Source: Ruminococcus sp. (GTDB lineage Bacteria > Bacillota > Clostridia > Oscillospirales > Ruminococcaceae). Taken from it: a DNA stretch of 53,970 bases. The notes under the pieces were generated by a model. The model saw only the letters and a program-made list of their open reading frames with translations. It searched no databases and was not told where the DNA came from. Positions within the stretch are counted from its first letter, which is position 1. Each line of letters opens with the position of its first letter. This document shows positions 1 through 8,733 of the stretch, piece after piece. The stretch is from positions 75,959 through 129,928 of the forward strand of contig NZ_DXUU01000002.1 in assembly GCF_019417665.1 (NCBI RefSeq), read 5' to 3'. The position numbers were made by a program, and so were the translations under genes.

Positions 1-2416
1 TTGTATTCACTTCTGTTGTTGTGGTAGCCTTGGTTGTCGTAGTCGTTGTTGTATCTTCTGTTGTCGTGCTCGTTGCTGTATCTTCTGTTGTCGTGCTGGT
101 TGTTGTATCTTCTGTTGTGATTGTATCATCTACTTCATTTGGAACTGCAATTGTAACTGTATCTCCATCTGTAATTTCCAGATGCGATACATTTTCAGAA
201 TCCGACTCTGTATAATACCGGATCTCATTAATGTTTGCATTCCAGAATGTGATCTTCATTCTGCCATTTTCACCAAAAGAATAATCAGATGGCATAAATG
301 TATTCGTGCCTGCCATGAGATTCTCCGTAAAATCCGTAGAATCTCCAACCGACTTGAATTGAATTGCATGAGAGTCTCCATTTATAGAAGAAACATCTAC
401 TTCAATTTTGGTGATTTTTGCATTTGCATATGCTGCACCAAATTCATCCACCTGGTTGTTGCTCGGATTTTTCACACTAACATACTCCGGCATTCCAGAC
501 TGTACAGAAAAATCTTCATTTACAGTAAAATACATCTTCTGTCCTTCCAGATCCTTCTTATAGCCCTTTGGTGCGGTTTTTTCTACAATATAATATACAC
601 CTGGCTCCAAGAATCCGGATACTTTTGTCTCACCGTCCCAATCGCAGACCTTTGTATCATCTGCCCGGTAAAGGGACAATTCCGCATCGGTAATGATATC
701 CTTACTTTCACTATCGATTTTCTGCAAAGTCACCTTTGCACCAGTGATCTTCACATCCACCATAGAAAGCACCGTGTTTTTGCTTTCAACAGCCTTCGTC
801 CAATCCGGCTTTCCGTCCTCTGCAGCTTCAGTATAGTACAAGGTATAGAGGTTGTTTTCAGCCTTTGTCACATAGAAATAGATGGGTTCTGCCACTTCAT
901 AGCCCTTCGGCGCTTCTTTCTCCCTCAGTACATAATAAGTAACACGGTCTGTTGCCACCTGAATATCCGTACCGAGCAGCAAGGACTGGGATGCCTCTTT
1001 ACCCTGAAAGGCTTTAATAGCAGTTTCCGTTCCGTCCTTTACAACTTCTGTCAGTTCCAGGGTTGCCCCCGGCAAAAGTGTTCCCGATTCGTCCACCTTT
1101 TTGATGGTAAACACCTGAGTGTTGTCGATTTTCGGGATCGCATCCTGATTTGCCGGTTCTCCTGCGCCCGGTGCTAACAGCTGCGGATAAATGGTCATAT
1201 TTTTCGTGTCAATACGCATACCAGGGATCGTTGTATCATCGAAACGAGCTGCGGTACCGATTGCCTTGCCCTCATATTTCCACGCTTTACCCTCTTTCGT
1301 TAAAGTATACTTTTTGTAATCATTCTCCTTATCCACCCTATACGTAAATGTCTTTTCGGTGATTTCATTCCCTGTGACATCATATCCCATGGTCACAGTA
1401 TATGTTTTACCCGAATCCGGCTTTGTGCCATCCATGGAAACCGGATACATGGTAATATTTACCTCTTTAGGAACAAAAGTACTGTCTCCATTCTCCACCT
1501 TCAACGATTCGTATTTTTCCTCATAATCAATATAATACCGCTGAGGTGATTTTGTATAGCCGTCTGGTGCTTTTGTCTCTTCAATATAATAGTATTCCTG
1601 CAGCGTTGTGGCTTTATCCGGTGTCTCATCACCAATAGTAAACTGAATGGCACTGTCCCGTGTCAGTCGTGTGCTCATCAGTTCCCATTCTCCAGACTCA
1701 GGATTTTTCTCATACATGCTGATCTCTGCGCCTGCCAGCGACTTACTAGCGGCATCGACTTTATTCAGGTCTATGGTATAGCTGGTTGATGCGCCGAGGA
1801 TGTCATAAGGACGATATCCGAATTCTGTACTGCCCTCAAAACTTTTGGCAATCAATGCACCCGAAAGATGTCCACGTCCATTATCTCCATCTGTTACATT
1901 TGCATTTGGTGCAAAAACTGTACCCTGAAAGTTTTTCCCCAGTTTCAGTGAAGTTGCATTATAAAAATTATACAATAAACTGCTAACACCATAGTGATTG
2001 TTATATGCACCATCATCTGTAGAAATTTTAATACCGTTAATTGACGTCCTTACATTATCATTGGCTACTGTCACCGCTGTACCGTCTACATTAATGATAA
2101 TATAAGCATAGTCCCAGTCTACATAGTTTTTCTCCCATGTAATGACTTTACGAGACTCCGGCAGCTCGGGAATGTTTGTAAACTTAAAGGCACCGCAATT
2201 TTGTATCTTACTCCATTCTTCTGCTGTACAATTGAAAACAACCGATTCCTTTTTCTGTCCAGCATATGCAGAATCATCAAATATGGCCTTGCCATTTTCA
2301 ATTGTCACAGTTGTTTTGGTTTTCATCTTGGACATCTTTTTGCTTCGTTCTTTCAAAAGCGCAAACTGTTCCTCAAAATCAAACAACTCCGTTGCATAAA
2401 CCTGCGACCGGGTCAC
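1..2416 (-). pseudogene. Cna-B repeat surface protein, downstream part (frameshifted, open at left edge)
   Basis: On the minus strand this frame is open from about 2416 to base 1 with no stop, and it continues the protein that starts at 3041 after a +1 shift at a run of seven A (2417-2423). The first in-frame ATGs are at 2335 and 2326. The first part is the remainder of a choice-of-anchor-A domain (GTVFAPNANVTDGDNGRGHLSGALIAKS is the core, read at about 1830-1930). It is followed by at least three Cna-B/SpaA-like repeats, each recognisable by a YY(I/V)xExxAPxGY strand (about 1560-1610, 890-940 and 540-600), and then a Thr/Ser/Glu-rich stalk (1-135). In the family these are secreted, usually wall-anchored adhesins or pilin-like proteins; any LPXTG anchor would lie beyond the edge. 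Without the shift the protein cannot be made whole, so it is a broken gene, a slippage-controlled gene, or an assembly error. Confidence 0.75.
51..131 (-). repeat. 27-bp tandem repeat coding for TTEDTTTST stalk units
   Basis: Three successive 27-bp units (repeat landmarks at 51, 78 and 105 on the plus strand) encode nine-residue Thr/Ser/Glu/Asp units of the form TTEDT(T/A)TST in the surface-protein frame. Such low-complexity stalks commonly carry a binding domain away from the wall and change length by slippage. The array may continue past the left edge. Confidence 0.75.
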
Positions 2417-3041
2417 TTTTTTTCCATTCAGCGCCCGTGGTTTCCGGAATATTATCTCCCAGATCATCCGCATTCACGTCTTCTCTGTTAATGACGATTC
2501 TTCTGCCGCTGTCACCTGTTTTATTAGCATTACCGGCATTATACATATCTTCATTGTCCTTCGTTGCATCAGGGCCAAAATATGTATCATCCATCTGTCC
2601 TGCTTTCACAGTGCCGCCCATAATGACGTTGGCATAACCTGTATCATTCAGCAAATCTTTCAGATTCACATGATGCAAATAATCGCCCTTACCCATTGCA
2701 TAGCTGCTGTATTGATCCTTAAAATAAAAATCACCTGCAATTGCCACACGGCCTTCTGCATCCGAATCGTACTCCGTAAAGTCACCATCCAGGAATACAC
2801 AGAACTGCGAAGCAATGCCCAGTGCATATGCATCGTTGACATTCTGAATCGTCTGCTCTACGGTTTCTCCACGAAGCGAACTTTTCTCTCCGATCAGCAA
2901 TGTAACATCTTCTGTTTCATTTGTGCCTGTCAGATTCGAAACCGTCTTCGCCGCATTCGCCGGCAGTCCAAACACCACGCCTGTCACTGCCATCACTGCC
3001 GCCGCAACGATTCCGGCAACTCTTTTTCTCATTTTTTTCAT
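2379..3041 (-). CDS. Choice-of-anchor-A surface protein, N-terminal part
   Basis: The 220-residue frame starts with a signal peptide (basic n-region, hydrophobic stretch at about 8-25, cleavage near ANA-A at 29-31). Next comes the start of a choice-of-anchor-A domain typical of secreted Firmicute surface proteins (ASQFCVFLDGDFTEYDSDAEGRVAI... near residues 77-105, GDYLHHV near 118). It stops at 2379 soon after a poly-A run, with about 13 residues of out-of-frame tail after W206-K-K. The other frame carries on the domain without a break, so this is the 5' half of a longer adhesin. A consensus promoter lies 175 bp upstream (3217-3245), with SD-like GGTGAGGTGA before the ATG. The start is supported by the signal peptide. 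Confidence 0.8.
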   Translation of the reverse strand: MKKMRKRVAGIVAAAVMAVTGVVFGLPANAAKTVSNLTGTNETEDVTLLIGEKSSLRGETVEQTIQNVNDAYALGIASQFCVFLDGDFTEYDSDAEGRVAIAGDFYFKDQYSSYAMGKGDYLHHVNLKDLLNDTGYANVIMGGTVKAGQMDDTYFGPDATKDNEDMYNAGNANKTGDSGRRIVINREDVNADDLGDNIPETTGAEWKKSDPVAGLCNGVV

Positions 3042-3216
3042 AAATGTGTCACCTCACCTTTCACCATATGCAGGTATATTCCGACTCATACGCCATGCGT
3101 CATTGCCAGAATCATCGAATTTCATCCAGGATCTTGACCCCTGATGCCAAATCATTCTGTCCAATTGCAGCATTCCGCAGCAAAACCTAAAAGAGCTTTT
3201 TTATCCTGGTGTTACT

Positions 3217-3245
3217 ATTATAGCACATTTCATATAAAATGACAA
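3217..3245 (-). promoter_or_regulatory. SigA-type promoter of the surface-protein gene
   Basis: On the minus strand TTGTCA (3240-3245) and TATAAT (3217-3222) are separated by exactly 17 bp. Transcription would start near 3210, giving a leader of about 170 nt that contains small inverted repeats such as ACGC-atg-GCGT (near 3095). Confidence 0.85.
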
Positions 3246-3434
3246 GATGGCATTATCTGAAAAATAAGCCCATATATTTTGTATATTTTACATAGTTTTA
3301 TCCCATAATTTTGCTAAAATTGAGCATTTTTAACATTGAAACCGGAAGTATAGAATACTGACCGGAGTCAAGCAATTTTACCCCTTTTATTTGCCCATTT
3401 TAAGGGAATAAAAACACTTCACCATTCAGAGCAC

Positions 3435-3479
3435 AAAAAAGAAGCAATCGTGTCGACAAATCAACACCATTGCTTCTCA
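3435..3479 (-). terminator. Rho-independent terminator of the polysaccharide operon
   Basis: Read on the minus strand, AGAAGCAAT and ATTGCTTCT form a 9-bp perfect stem (3440-3448 with 3471-3479), followed directly by a run of T. It lies about 25 bp past the stop of the last gene of the minus-strand operon. Confidence 0.85.
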
Positions 3480-3501
3480 TTACGATCTATTTGAATTTAC
3501 A

Positions 3502-3942
3502 CTATGCCTCTGGTTCTTCTGCCGCAGTTTCCGGCATTTCGTTTTCCTGAGGTGCTCTCAGAATCCGATCCAGTGCATTGCTATTCAGTTGTGTAGACAG
3601 CCGCAGCCGATTGATCTCTGCCTGCATTGTATCCATCTCCGCTGCCACACGTCCCAGAATCTTCCTTTCCTTCGCCGTAAGAGCTTCGATCTGTTCCTCC
3701 AACCGCTGGATCTTGATCTCCAGCGTGCGGTTCTGGATCTCCAAGGCACGCAGTCTCGCCGCCGTGCCCCGATTGATCTGATTCTGCCGCAGACCAAATG
3801 TGTGGATCTGGCGTGGCCAGCTCTTAATGCGCTGCTCTTCCCATTCGCCCTCTGCATAGGCATCCGACGGTGCACCATAACCCGGTTCTTCGGAAATCTC
3901 TCCCGTTTTTACATGTTCCAACAGTTCTTCCAGCTGTGCCAT
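3502..3942 (-). CDS. Coiled-coil protein of the polysaccharide operon, unknown function
   Basis: A 146-residue soluble protein I do not recognise. It has no signal peptide or membrane segment. Residues about 60-125 are a strong predicted coiled coil (LRALEIQNRTLEIKIQRLEEQ, IEALTAKERKIL, MDTMQAEINRLRL heptads), and the tail is acidic and Glu/Ala-rich. It is the last gene of the operon, 18 bp downstream of rmd, with SD GGAGG a few bases before the ATG, and is followed by the operon terminator. Similar short coiled-coil proteins occur beside glycosyltransferases and may scaffold or measure chain length, but that role is inference from position only. Confidence 0.75.
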   Translation of the reverse strand: MAQLEELLEHVKTGEISEEPGYGAPSDAYAEGEWEEQRIKSWPRQIHTFGLRQNQINRGTAARLRALEIQNRTLEIKIQRLEEQIEALTAKERKILGRVAAEMDTMQAEINRLRLSTQLNSNALDRILRAPQENEMPETAAEEPEA

Positions 3943-3960
3943 AAATTCCGCCTCCTCTGT

Positions 3961-4908
3961 TCACTGTCCGATCCTGGATTTCCAGTATGCCAGGGTCTCC
4001 CCAATGGTCTGTTCCAGGGGAATTTCCGGCATCCAGCCGGTATCTGCCTGCAATTTGGAAATATCCGCCTGAATTACCGGTATTTCCACCGGGCGCAGCT
4101 TTTCCGGGTCAACCTCTATCGTAATTTCCGCACCGCTCTGGGCAATGATTCGTTTCAGAAGTTCTTCAATGACAATTGCTTTGCCGCTTCCCACATTGTA
4201 TGTCTCTCCGGATTTTCCATACTGTATCAGCAGTCCATAGGCACGCACCACATCACGCACATCGGTGAAATCCCGTGCCGCAGACAAATTGCCCACACGC
4301 ATGACCGGTTCTCGCACGCCTGCTGCAATTTCCGCCGCCTGCTTGCAGAAATCTGCCACCACAAACTGGGGTGTCTGTCCCGGTCCCACATGGTTAAAAG
4401 CACGTACCATGACCACATGCATCCCATATGCCTTGGCATAGAGCGAACCAAACAAATTCTGAGTCAGCTTTGTAATGGCATAGGGATTTCCCGGATACAC
4501 CGGCGTGGTCTCACGCACAATGCTTGTGCCTTTCGGCAATGCACCATATTCTTCTCCAGAACCGATCAACAGGATATGCGGCTGATATCCTTCCACACCC
4601 CGGACGGCATCCAGCACATTCAGACAGCCGTGAATATTGATATCTGCTGTCAGCTGAGGATTTTTCCAGGAATATGCCACAGAACTCTGCGCCGCCAGAT
4701 GAAAGATCACGTCCGGCCGCTGGAGCACCAGCAGTGCCTGTACCGCATCACGATCCAGAATATCCAGGTTATACGCCTGACATCCGGCAACCGAAACATG
4801 CTCCTGTGGCAGCTTGGTCAGGATGGTTTCCCAGCCGCAGTCCTGTATCAGATGTTCCGCCAGATAACGGCCTACAAATCCACCGCCGCCAATAATGAGT
4901 GCTTTCAT
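3961..4908 (-). CDS. rmd: GDP-6-deoxy-D-mannose reductase (Rmd-type SDR epimerase/dehydratase)
   Basis: Extended short-chain dehydrogenase of 315 residues. The NAD(P)-binding glycine motif GGGGFVG is at 7-13, HLAAQSSVAYSW at 70-81 and the catalytic Y143-x3-K147 in NPYAITK. MVRAFNHVGPGQ and the C-terminal substrate part are typical of the Rmd branch. Rmd reduces GDP-4-keto-6-deoxy-D-mannose, the product of Gmd, to GDP-D-rhamnose. Both gmd and manC lie upstream in the same operon, which supports this choice over GDP-fucose synthase, whose sequence signature differs. Its ATG overlaps the stop of the preceding glycosyltransferase by 4 bp (ATGA), suggesting translational coupling. Confidence 0.85.
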   Translation of the reverse strand: MKALIIGGGGFVGRYLAEHLIQDCGWETILTKLPQEHVSVAGCQAYNLDILDRDAVQALLVLQRPDVIFHLAAQSSVAYSWKNPQLTADINIHGCLNVLDAVRGVEGYQPHILLIGSGEEYGALPKGTSIVRETTPVYPGNPYAITKLTQNLFGSLYAKAYGMHVVMVRAFNHVGPGQTPQFVVADFCKQAAEIAAGVREPVMRVGNLSAARDFTDVRDVVRAYGLLIQYGKSGETYNVGSGKAIVIEELLKRIIAQSGAEITIEVDPEKLRPVEIPVIQADISKLQADTGWMPEIPLEQTIGETLAYWKSRIGQ

Positions 4909-6059
4909 TTTCCATGCCGCCTTTCCGCAAATTCTTCCAGCGTGGCATATACTTCATCCACCACGTTTTTCTCGTTGAATTCCTGTTCTACCCGTTCTGC
5001 CGCTGCTTTGCCGTATGTCTCCCGAAGCACCGGATCATCTGCCAGCTGCTGCATAGCTTTCGCCAGAGCATCCGCATCTTCCGGCGGCACAGTGAGACCT
5101 GTGACGCCGTCCAGACTCACATGGGGTACGCCTGTGGGCAGGGATGTATTGATAACCGGCTTGCCATAAACCATGGCTTCCAGCTGGACAATGCCGAACG
5201 CCTCACTGTTTGCAACAGACGGCAGCACAAATATGTCGCAGTCCGCAAAAGCAGCCCGCAGATCCTCCTCGGAGAGATTTCCCAGAAAGTGCACACGCTC
5301 CGCTGTGCCGTCTGTTTCTGTCATGTGGTGCAGCTTCTGTTCCATTTCCTCAGTGCCGTGCCCCACCAGAAATAACTCGCATCCGTTGACCTGCCGGAAC
5401 GCCTGCAAGAGTACCTCAATTCCCTTGTAGTACACAAACCGTCCCACAAAAAGGATGCGTACCGTGTCTGGATTCCGCTGTATCTGCCTCAGAATGGGCT
5501 TGCGTTCTACACTTCGATAGGTTTCCACGTTTATGCCATAGGGGATTACCCGGCATTTTTCCTGAAACTGCGTCAGAAAAGGTGAACTGGAGATATGTCC
5601 CGGCGTTGCAGCTATAATACAATCCGCACGCTGCAGAAACCGCATGAGCAGCGGTTTATAAAACCGGAGCAGTGTTTTCTGCCGCACCACATCGCTGTGC
5701 CATGCAATGACAACAGCGCCGCGGTATCCCGACAGCAGGCACGCCAGATCTGCCAGGGGAAAGGGGACATGGATCTCCACCACATCTGCCCATTTCGCCA
5801 TCTGCCGGAATTTCCGCAGAAAAGAAAAGGACAACGGACAGGAGAAATACGTTCCCAGACTGGAGGCATAGTGGACGGAAACCCCTTCTACCACACGATC
5901 CTCCCCCTTGCCCTTTTCCTGACAGACCAGCACCTTTACCTCGGCACGATCCTGCATCTCCTGGGAAAAAACACGCACCACGCTTTCAATGCCGCCGATA
6001 TGGGGATAATATGCTTTATTGACCTGCAAAATATGCAGTTTTTTCTCTTGCTCAGCCAC
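4905..6059 (-). CDS. Glycosyltransferase family 4
   Basis: GT-B fold glycosyltransferase of 384 residues. The N-terminal half has the acceptor-side signature VNKAYYPHIGGIESVV (about 14-29). The C-terminal half has RILFVGRFVYYKGIEVL and the nucleotide-sugar site LPSVANSEAFGIVQLEAMVYGKPVI with the EX7E pattern of GT4 enzymes. It should transfer a nucleotide sugar, plausibly GDP-mannose or GDP-rhamnose, to the growing lipid-linked repeat unit at the inner membrane face. I chose the GTG start at 6059 because AGGAGGT is 5 bp upstream and it overlaps the stop of the preceding gene by 8 bp; the longer frame would run deep into that gene. Confidence 0.85.
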   Translation of the reverse strand: MAEQEKKLHILQVNKAYYPHIGGIESVVRVFSQEMQDRAEVKVLVCQEKGKGEDRVVEGVSVHYASSLGTYFSCPLSFSFLRKFRQMAKWADVVEIHVPFPLADLACLLSGYRGAVVIAWHSDVVRQKTLLRFYKPLLMRFLQRADCIIAATPGHISSSPFLTQFQEKCRVIPYGINVETYRSVERKPILRQIQRNPDTVRILFVGRFVYYKGIEVLLQAFRQVNGCELFLVGHGTEEMEQKLHHMTETDGTAERVHFLGNLSEEDLRAAFADCDIFVLPSVANSEAFGIVQLEAMVYGKPVINTSLPTGVPHVSLDGVTGLTVPPEDADALAKAMQQLADDPVLRETYGKAAAERVEQEFNEKNVVDEVYATLEEFAERRHGK

Positions 6060-7203
6060 CGCAGACCTCCTGGTATACCTCATACAGCTGCCGGGCAGAA
6101 CATTCCCAGGAGAACTGTGCCGCACGTTTCGGTCCAGCTTCGGACAATTTCTGCCGCAGCGCCGGGTCTGTATACAGCTGTTCCAATCCATCTGCAATAG
6201 AGCCGATGTCATAAGGGTCTGCCACAACAGCATCTTCCCCTACTACCTCCGGCAGCGAAGCCGCATGGGTCGTCAGCACAGGCACACCGCACGCCATTGC
6301 CTCCAGGGGCGGCAGTCCGAATCCCTCATAAATGGACGGGAACACGAATGCCAATGCACCGCACATAAGAGGACAAATCTCCTCATCCGGTACATATTCC
6401 GTAAACAGCACCGACGTCTTCAGCCCCAGTTCGTCTACTTTTTGGTAAATACCGCTGTCCAGCCAGCCCTTTCCGCCGGCAAGCACCAGATAAGGCGGCT
6501 GGGATTTTCCCTGACAAAACTGATGATAAGCATCCATGAGCCGTTCCAGATTCTTTCTCGGCTCTACCGTCCCCAGATACAGGAAATATTCCCGGTCGAT
6601 TCCATATTTCTGCTTCACCGCATCGATTCGGGCTGCATCCTCTACGGGATGGAATCGGTTCGTGTCCACGCCACAGTATACTACACGGATCTTGTCTGCA
6701 AACTGTGGGAAATAGCGAATGATTTCCTGCCTGGAGAACTCCGAGTCCGTCACAATGCGATCGGCACGTTTCATGGACTTTTTCAGTCCCGTATCCAACA
6801 TATACTTCGTTCTGCCCCGAACTGTTTCCGGAAAGGTCTTGTACACCATATCGTGTACTGTGACAACGGTTTTCCCAGCGACCTTCGGCGGTACGATATA
6901 GTTGAAAAAGTGCGTCACCTGCGCTTTATCCCCGAAATAATGCTGATAGGACACAGGCAGAAAGTTGGACACCAGCCGATAGACATAGCCCGACGCCTTC
7001 GCCCAATGGGGCTTAACATTATCCCGGAGATACGGTTTCAGCCGTTCAATTTTAATATGCTCGTCCTTGCGGGAGAAAAATTGCAGCAGAAATTCGTCCT
7101 CCGGGTGCAGCTTGGACAGCGCCTGGATCTGTCCGGCTTCGCAGTAACCGATTCCCGTCATCCGGCAGCCAATGAGCGGCAGTACATCAAATGCAATACG
7201 CAA
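6052..7203 (-). CDS. Glycosyltransferase family 4 (mannosyltransferase-like)
   Basis: A 383-residue GT4 enzyme starting MRIAFDVLPLIG. The N-terminal domain carries VVTVHDMVYKTFPETV (near 113-128). The donor domain has FLYLGTVEPRKNLERL (about 210-225) and FPSIYEGFGLPPLEAMACGVPVL with the EGFGLPxLE motif (about 295-315). This pattern is common in WbaZ/WbpY-type mannosyl- or rhamnosyltransferases that use GDP sugars, which fits the GDP-rhamnose genes beside it; linkage and donor remain inferred. It overlaps the next glycosyltransferase by 8 bp. A 145-bp gap with a palindromic repeat separates it from gmd. Confidence 0.85.
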   Translation of the reverse strand: MRIAFDVLPLIGCRMTGIGYCEAGQIQALSKLHPEDEFLLQFFSRKDEHIKIERLKPYLRDNVKPHWAKASGYVYRLVSNFLPVSYQHYFGDKAQVTHFFNYIVPPKVAGKTVVTVHDMVYKTFPETVRGRTKYMLDTGLKKSMKRADRIVTDSEFSRQEIIRYFPQFADKIRVVYCGVDTNRFHPVEDAARIDAVKQKYGIDREYFLYLGTVEPRKNLERLMDAYHQFCQGKSQPPYLVLAGGKGWLDSGIYQKVDELGLKTSVLFTEYVPDEEICPLMCGALAFVFPSIYEGFGLPPLEAMACGVPVLTTHAASLPEVVGEDAVVADPYDIGSIADGLEQLYTDPALRQKLSEAGPKRAAQFSWECSARQLYEVYQEVCGG

Positions 7204-7224
7204 CCTTTTTCAACTCCATTCAAA

Positions 7225-7345
7225 TCCAGTTAGGAATGTGGAGTTAGGAATGAGGAATGATGGTGTTCGCTTGCGCTCACAGATTATAATCCATTGCCGC
7301 AAGGCAATACCGACATTCCTAATTCCTAACTCCTAATTTCTCATT
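7225..7345. repeat. Palindromic repeat of family C between gmd and a glycosyltransferase gene
   Basis: The gap begins with GTTAGGAATGTGGAGTTAGG and AATGAGGAATGA and ends with the inverse (ATTCCTAATTCCTAACTCC), so the ends can pair. The middle has GGTGTTCGCTTGCGCTCACAG, also found near 32180 and 47410, and the hairpin TTGCCGCAAGGCAA. It lies inside an operon, so it is probably transcribed. Confidence 0.7.
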
Positions 7346-7348
7346 ATT

Positions 7349-8383
7349 TTACACGTTCTGACACTTCAGTTCATGTTCTACCAGCGCCAGGTCATTCTTC
7401 ACCATGCGCTCTACCAGATCCGAGAAGGAGATCTCACGCTTCCAGCCCAGAACAGACTCTGCCTTTGCCGGATTGCCCAGGAGGACATCCACTTCTGCCG
7501 GACGGAAGAATTTCTTATTGACCTTGACAATAGTCTTGCCAGTAGCCTTGTCGATACCGATCTCATCCACACCAGAGCCCTGCCACTCTACTGTGATGCC
7601 TGCATGTGCAAAAGCAGTTTCCACGAATTCCCGGACAGTACGTGTCTCGTTGGTAGCGATCACATAATCATCCGGCTTGTCCTGCTGGAGCATGAGCCAC
7701 ATCGCACGGACATAGTCCTTGGAGTGACCCCAGTCACGCTTGGAATCCATATTGCCCAGTTCTACGCAGTCCTGTACGCCGAACTTGATGCGTGCCACTG
7801 CGTCAGTGATCTTTCTGGTTACGAATTCCAGACCACGGCGCTCAGACTCATGATTGAAGAGAATACCGGAGCAAGCGAACATATCGTAGCTCTCACGATA
7901 ATTCTTGGTGATCCAGTGACCATACAGCTTTGCCACACCGTACGGACTTCTCGGATAGAAAGGAGTCTTTTCTGTCTGGGGCATTTCCTGTACCAGACCG
8001 AACATTTCGGAAGTGGATGCCTGATAGAAGCGGCATTCCGGCTTTACCGAACGGATGGCCTCCAGCATATTGGTAACGCCCAGAGCATCGATCTCAGCAG
8101 TTGCCAGAGGCTGTTCCCAGCTGGTAGCAACGAAGGACTGTGCAGCCAGGTTATAAACCTCATCAGCCTGAGAAATACGCATAGCTGTGATCAGGGAGAT
8201 GACATCAGTCATGTCAGCATAAATAAAATGGATCTTGTCCTTGATGTGTTCCACGTTGCCATAATCCACAACGCTCTTCCGACGCATAATACCGTATACT
8301 TCATAGCCCTGTTCCAGCAGCAGTTCTGCCAGATAAGAGCCGTCCTGTCCTGTGATACCTGTGATCAGTGCATGTTTACTCAT
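7349..8383 (-). CDS. gmd: GDP-mannose 4,6-dehydratase
   Basis: Extended SDR enzyme of 344 residues that converts GDP-D-mannose to GDP-4-keto-6-deoxy-D-mannose. Visible motifs are the GITGQDGSYLAE nucleotide-binding loop (9-20), YNLAAQSFVATSWEQP (77-92), QASTSEMFG with the catalytic S/E pair (121-129) and Y148-x3-K152 in SPYGVAK. VKVNKKFFRPAEVDVLLGNP near the C-terminus is very characteristic of Gmd. The ATG at 8383 is preferred over an in-frame GTG at 8404 because GGAAAGGAA sits directly upstream of it and the conserved N-terminus begins there. Its product feeds the Rmd reductase further down the operon. Confidence 0.95.
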   Translation of the reverse strand: MSKHALITGITGQDGSYLAELLLEQGYEVYGIMRRKSVVDYGNVEHIKDKIHFIYADMTDVISLITAMRISQADEVYNLAAQSFVATSWEQPLATAEIDALGVTNMLEAIRSVKPECRFYQASTSEMFGLVQEMPQTEKTPFYPRSPYGVAKLYGHWITKNYRESYDMFACSGILFNHESERRGLEFVTRKITDAVARIKFGVQDCVELGNMDSKRDWGHSKDYVRAMWLMLQQDKPDDYVIATNETRTVREFVETAFAHAGITVEWQGSGVDEIGIDKATGKTIVKVNKKFFRPAEVDVLLGNPAKAESVLGWKREISFSDLVERMVKNDLALVEHELKCQNV

Positions 8384-8496
8384 AATAAATTCCTTTCCTT
8401 TCACCGGAAATGATTCCGGGGAGATTCTATTTTTGATATTAAAAACGGGAAAAAAGTTTCTTATCCGTTTTCAAAAAGGTTGCTCATCATGCTGGT

Positions 8497-8709
8497 CCAG
8501 CTGAGCACAGCTGGCGCAGGTCCAGGGCTGCGAAAGCCCTGGTCGCCGTCCGCAGACGGCGAAACACTCCAGCGCATCTTTTTGCGCTGCGGAGAAGGTG
8601 GTGAGAAAAAGCGACAGCTTTTTCGAGGCGGGGCGAACAAGACCGCCCCGCCTTGTAAAACCGTTTTATCCAGTAAAGCCTTGCAAACGTCCCGGTGGGA
8701 CGTTTGCAA
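8497..8709. repeat. Array of seven perfect hairpins between manC and gmd
   Basis: Seven non-overlapping perfect inverted repeats follow each other in 213 bp: 8497-8514 (7-bp stem), 8522-8542 (8 bp), 8543-8562 (8 bp), 8567-8594 (7 bp core plus 4 bp), 8605-8624 (8 bp), 8627-8652 (9 bp) and 8681-8709 (13 bp, loop GGT). Stem sequences are unrelated to one another and loops are 3-8 nt. The array is in the operon direction between manC and gmd. Short open frames on both strands across it look like artefacts of the GC-rich stems. Confidence 0.85.
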
Positions 8710-8733
8710 CAAAACCTACTTTTCAAATTCTAC

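Noticed and set aside
182..1177. 331-codon plus-strand open frame
   Set aside because: It is Cys/Ile-rich with no family resemblance and lies antisense to the continuous Cna-B-repeat frame, whose YYxxExxAPxGY strands are clear.
3042..3210. c-di-GMP (GEMM-like) riboswitch in the surface-protein leader
   Set aside because: The leader has GGCAATGACGCATGGC, which superficially recalls the GEMM core, but the required tetraloop/receptor layout and conserved bases could not be traced.
3589..5169. 526-codon plus-strand open frame
   Set aside because: Antisense to the coiled-coil gene, rmd and the GT4 gene; composition is Cys/His/Gln-rich, as is usual for antisense frames of this genome.
8497..8709. 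CRISPR array
   Set aside because: The stems are all different in sequence, there is no repeated unit or spacer, and no cas genes are present.
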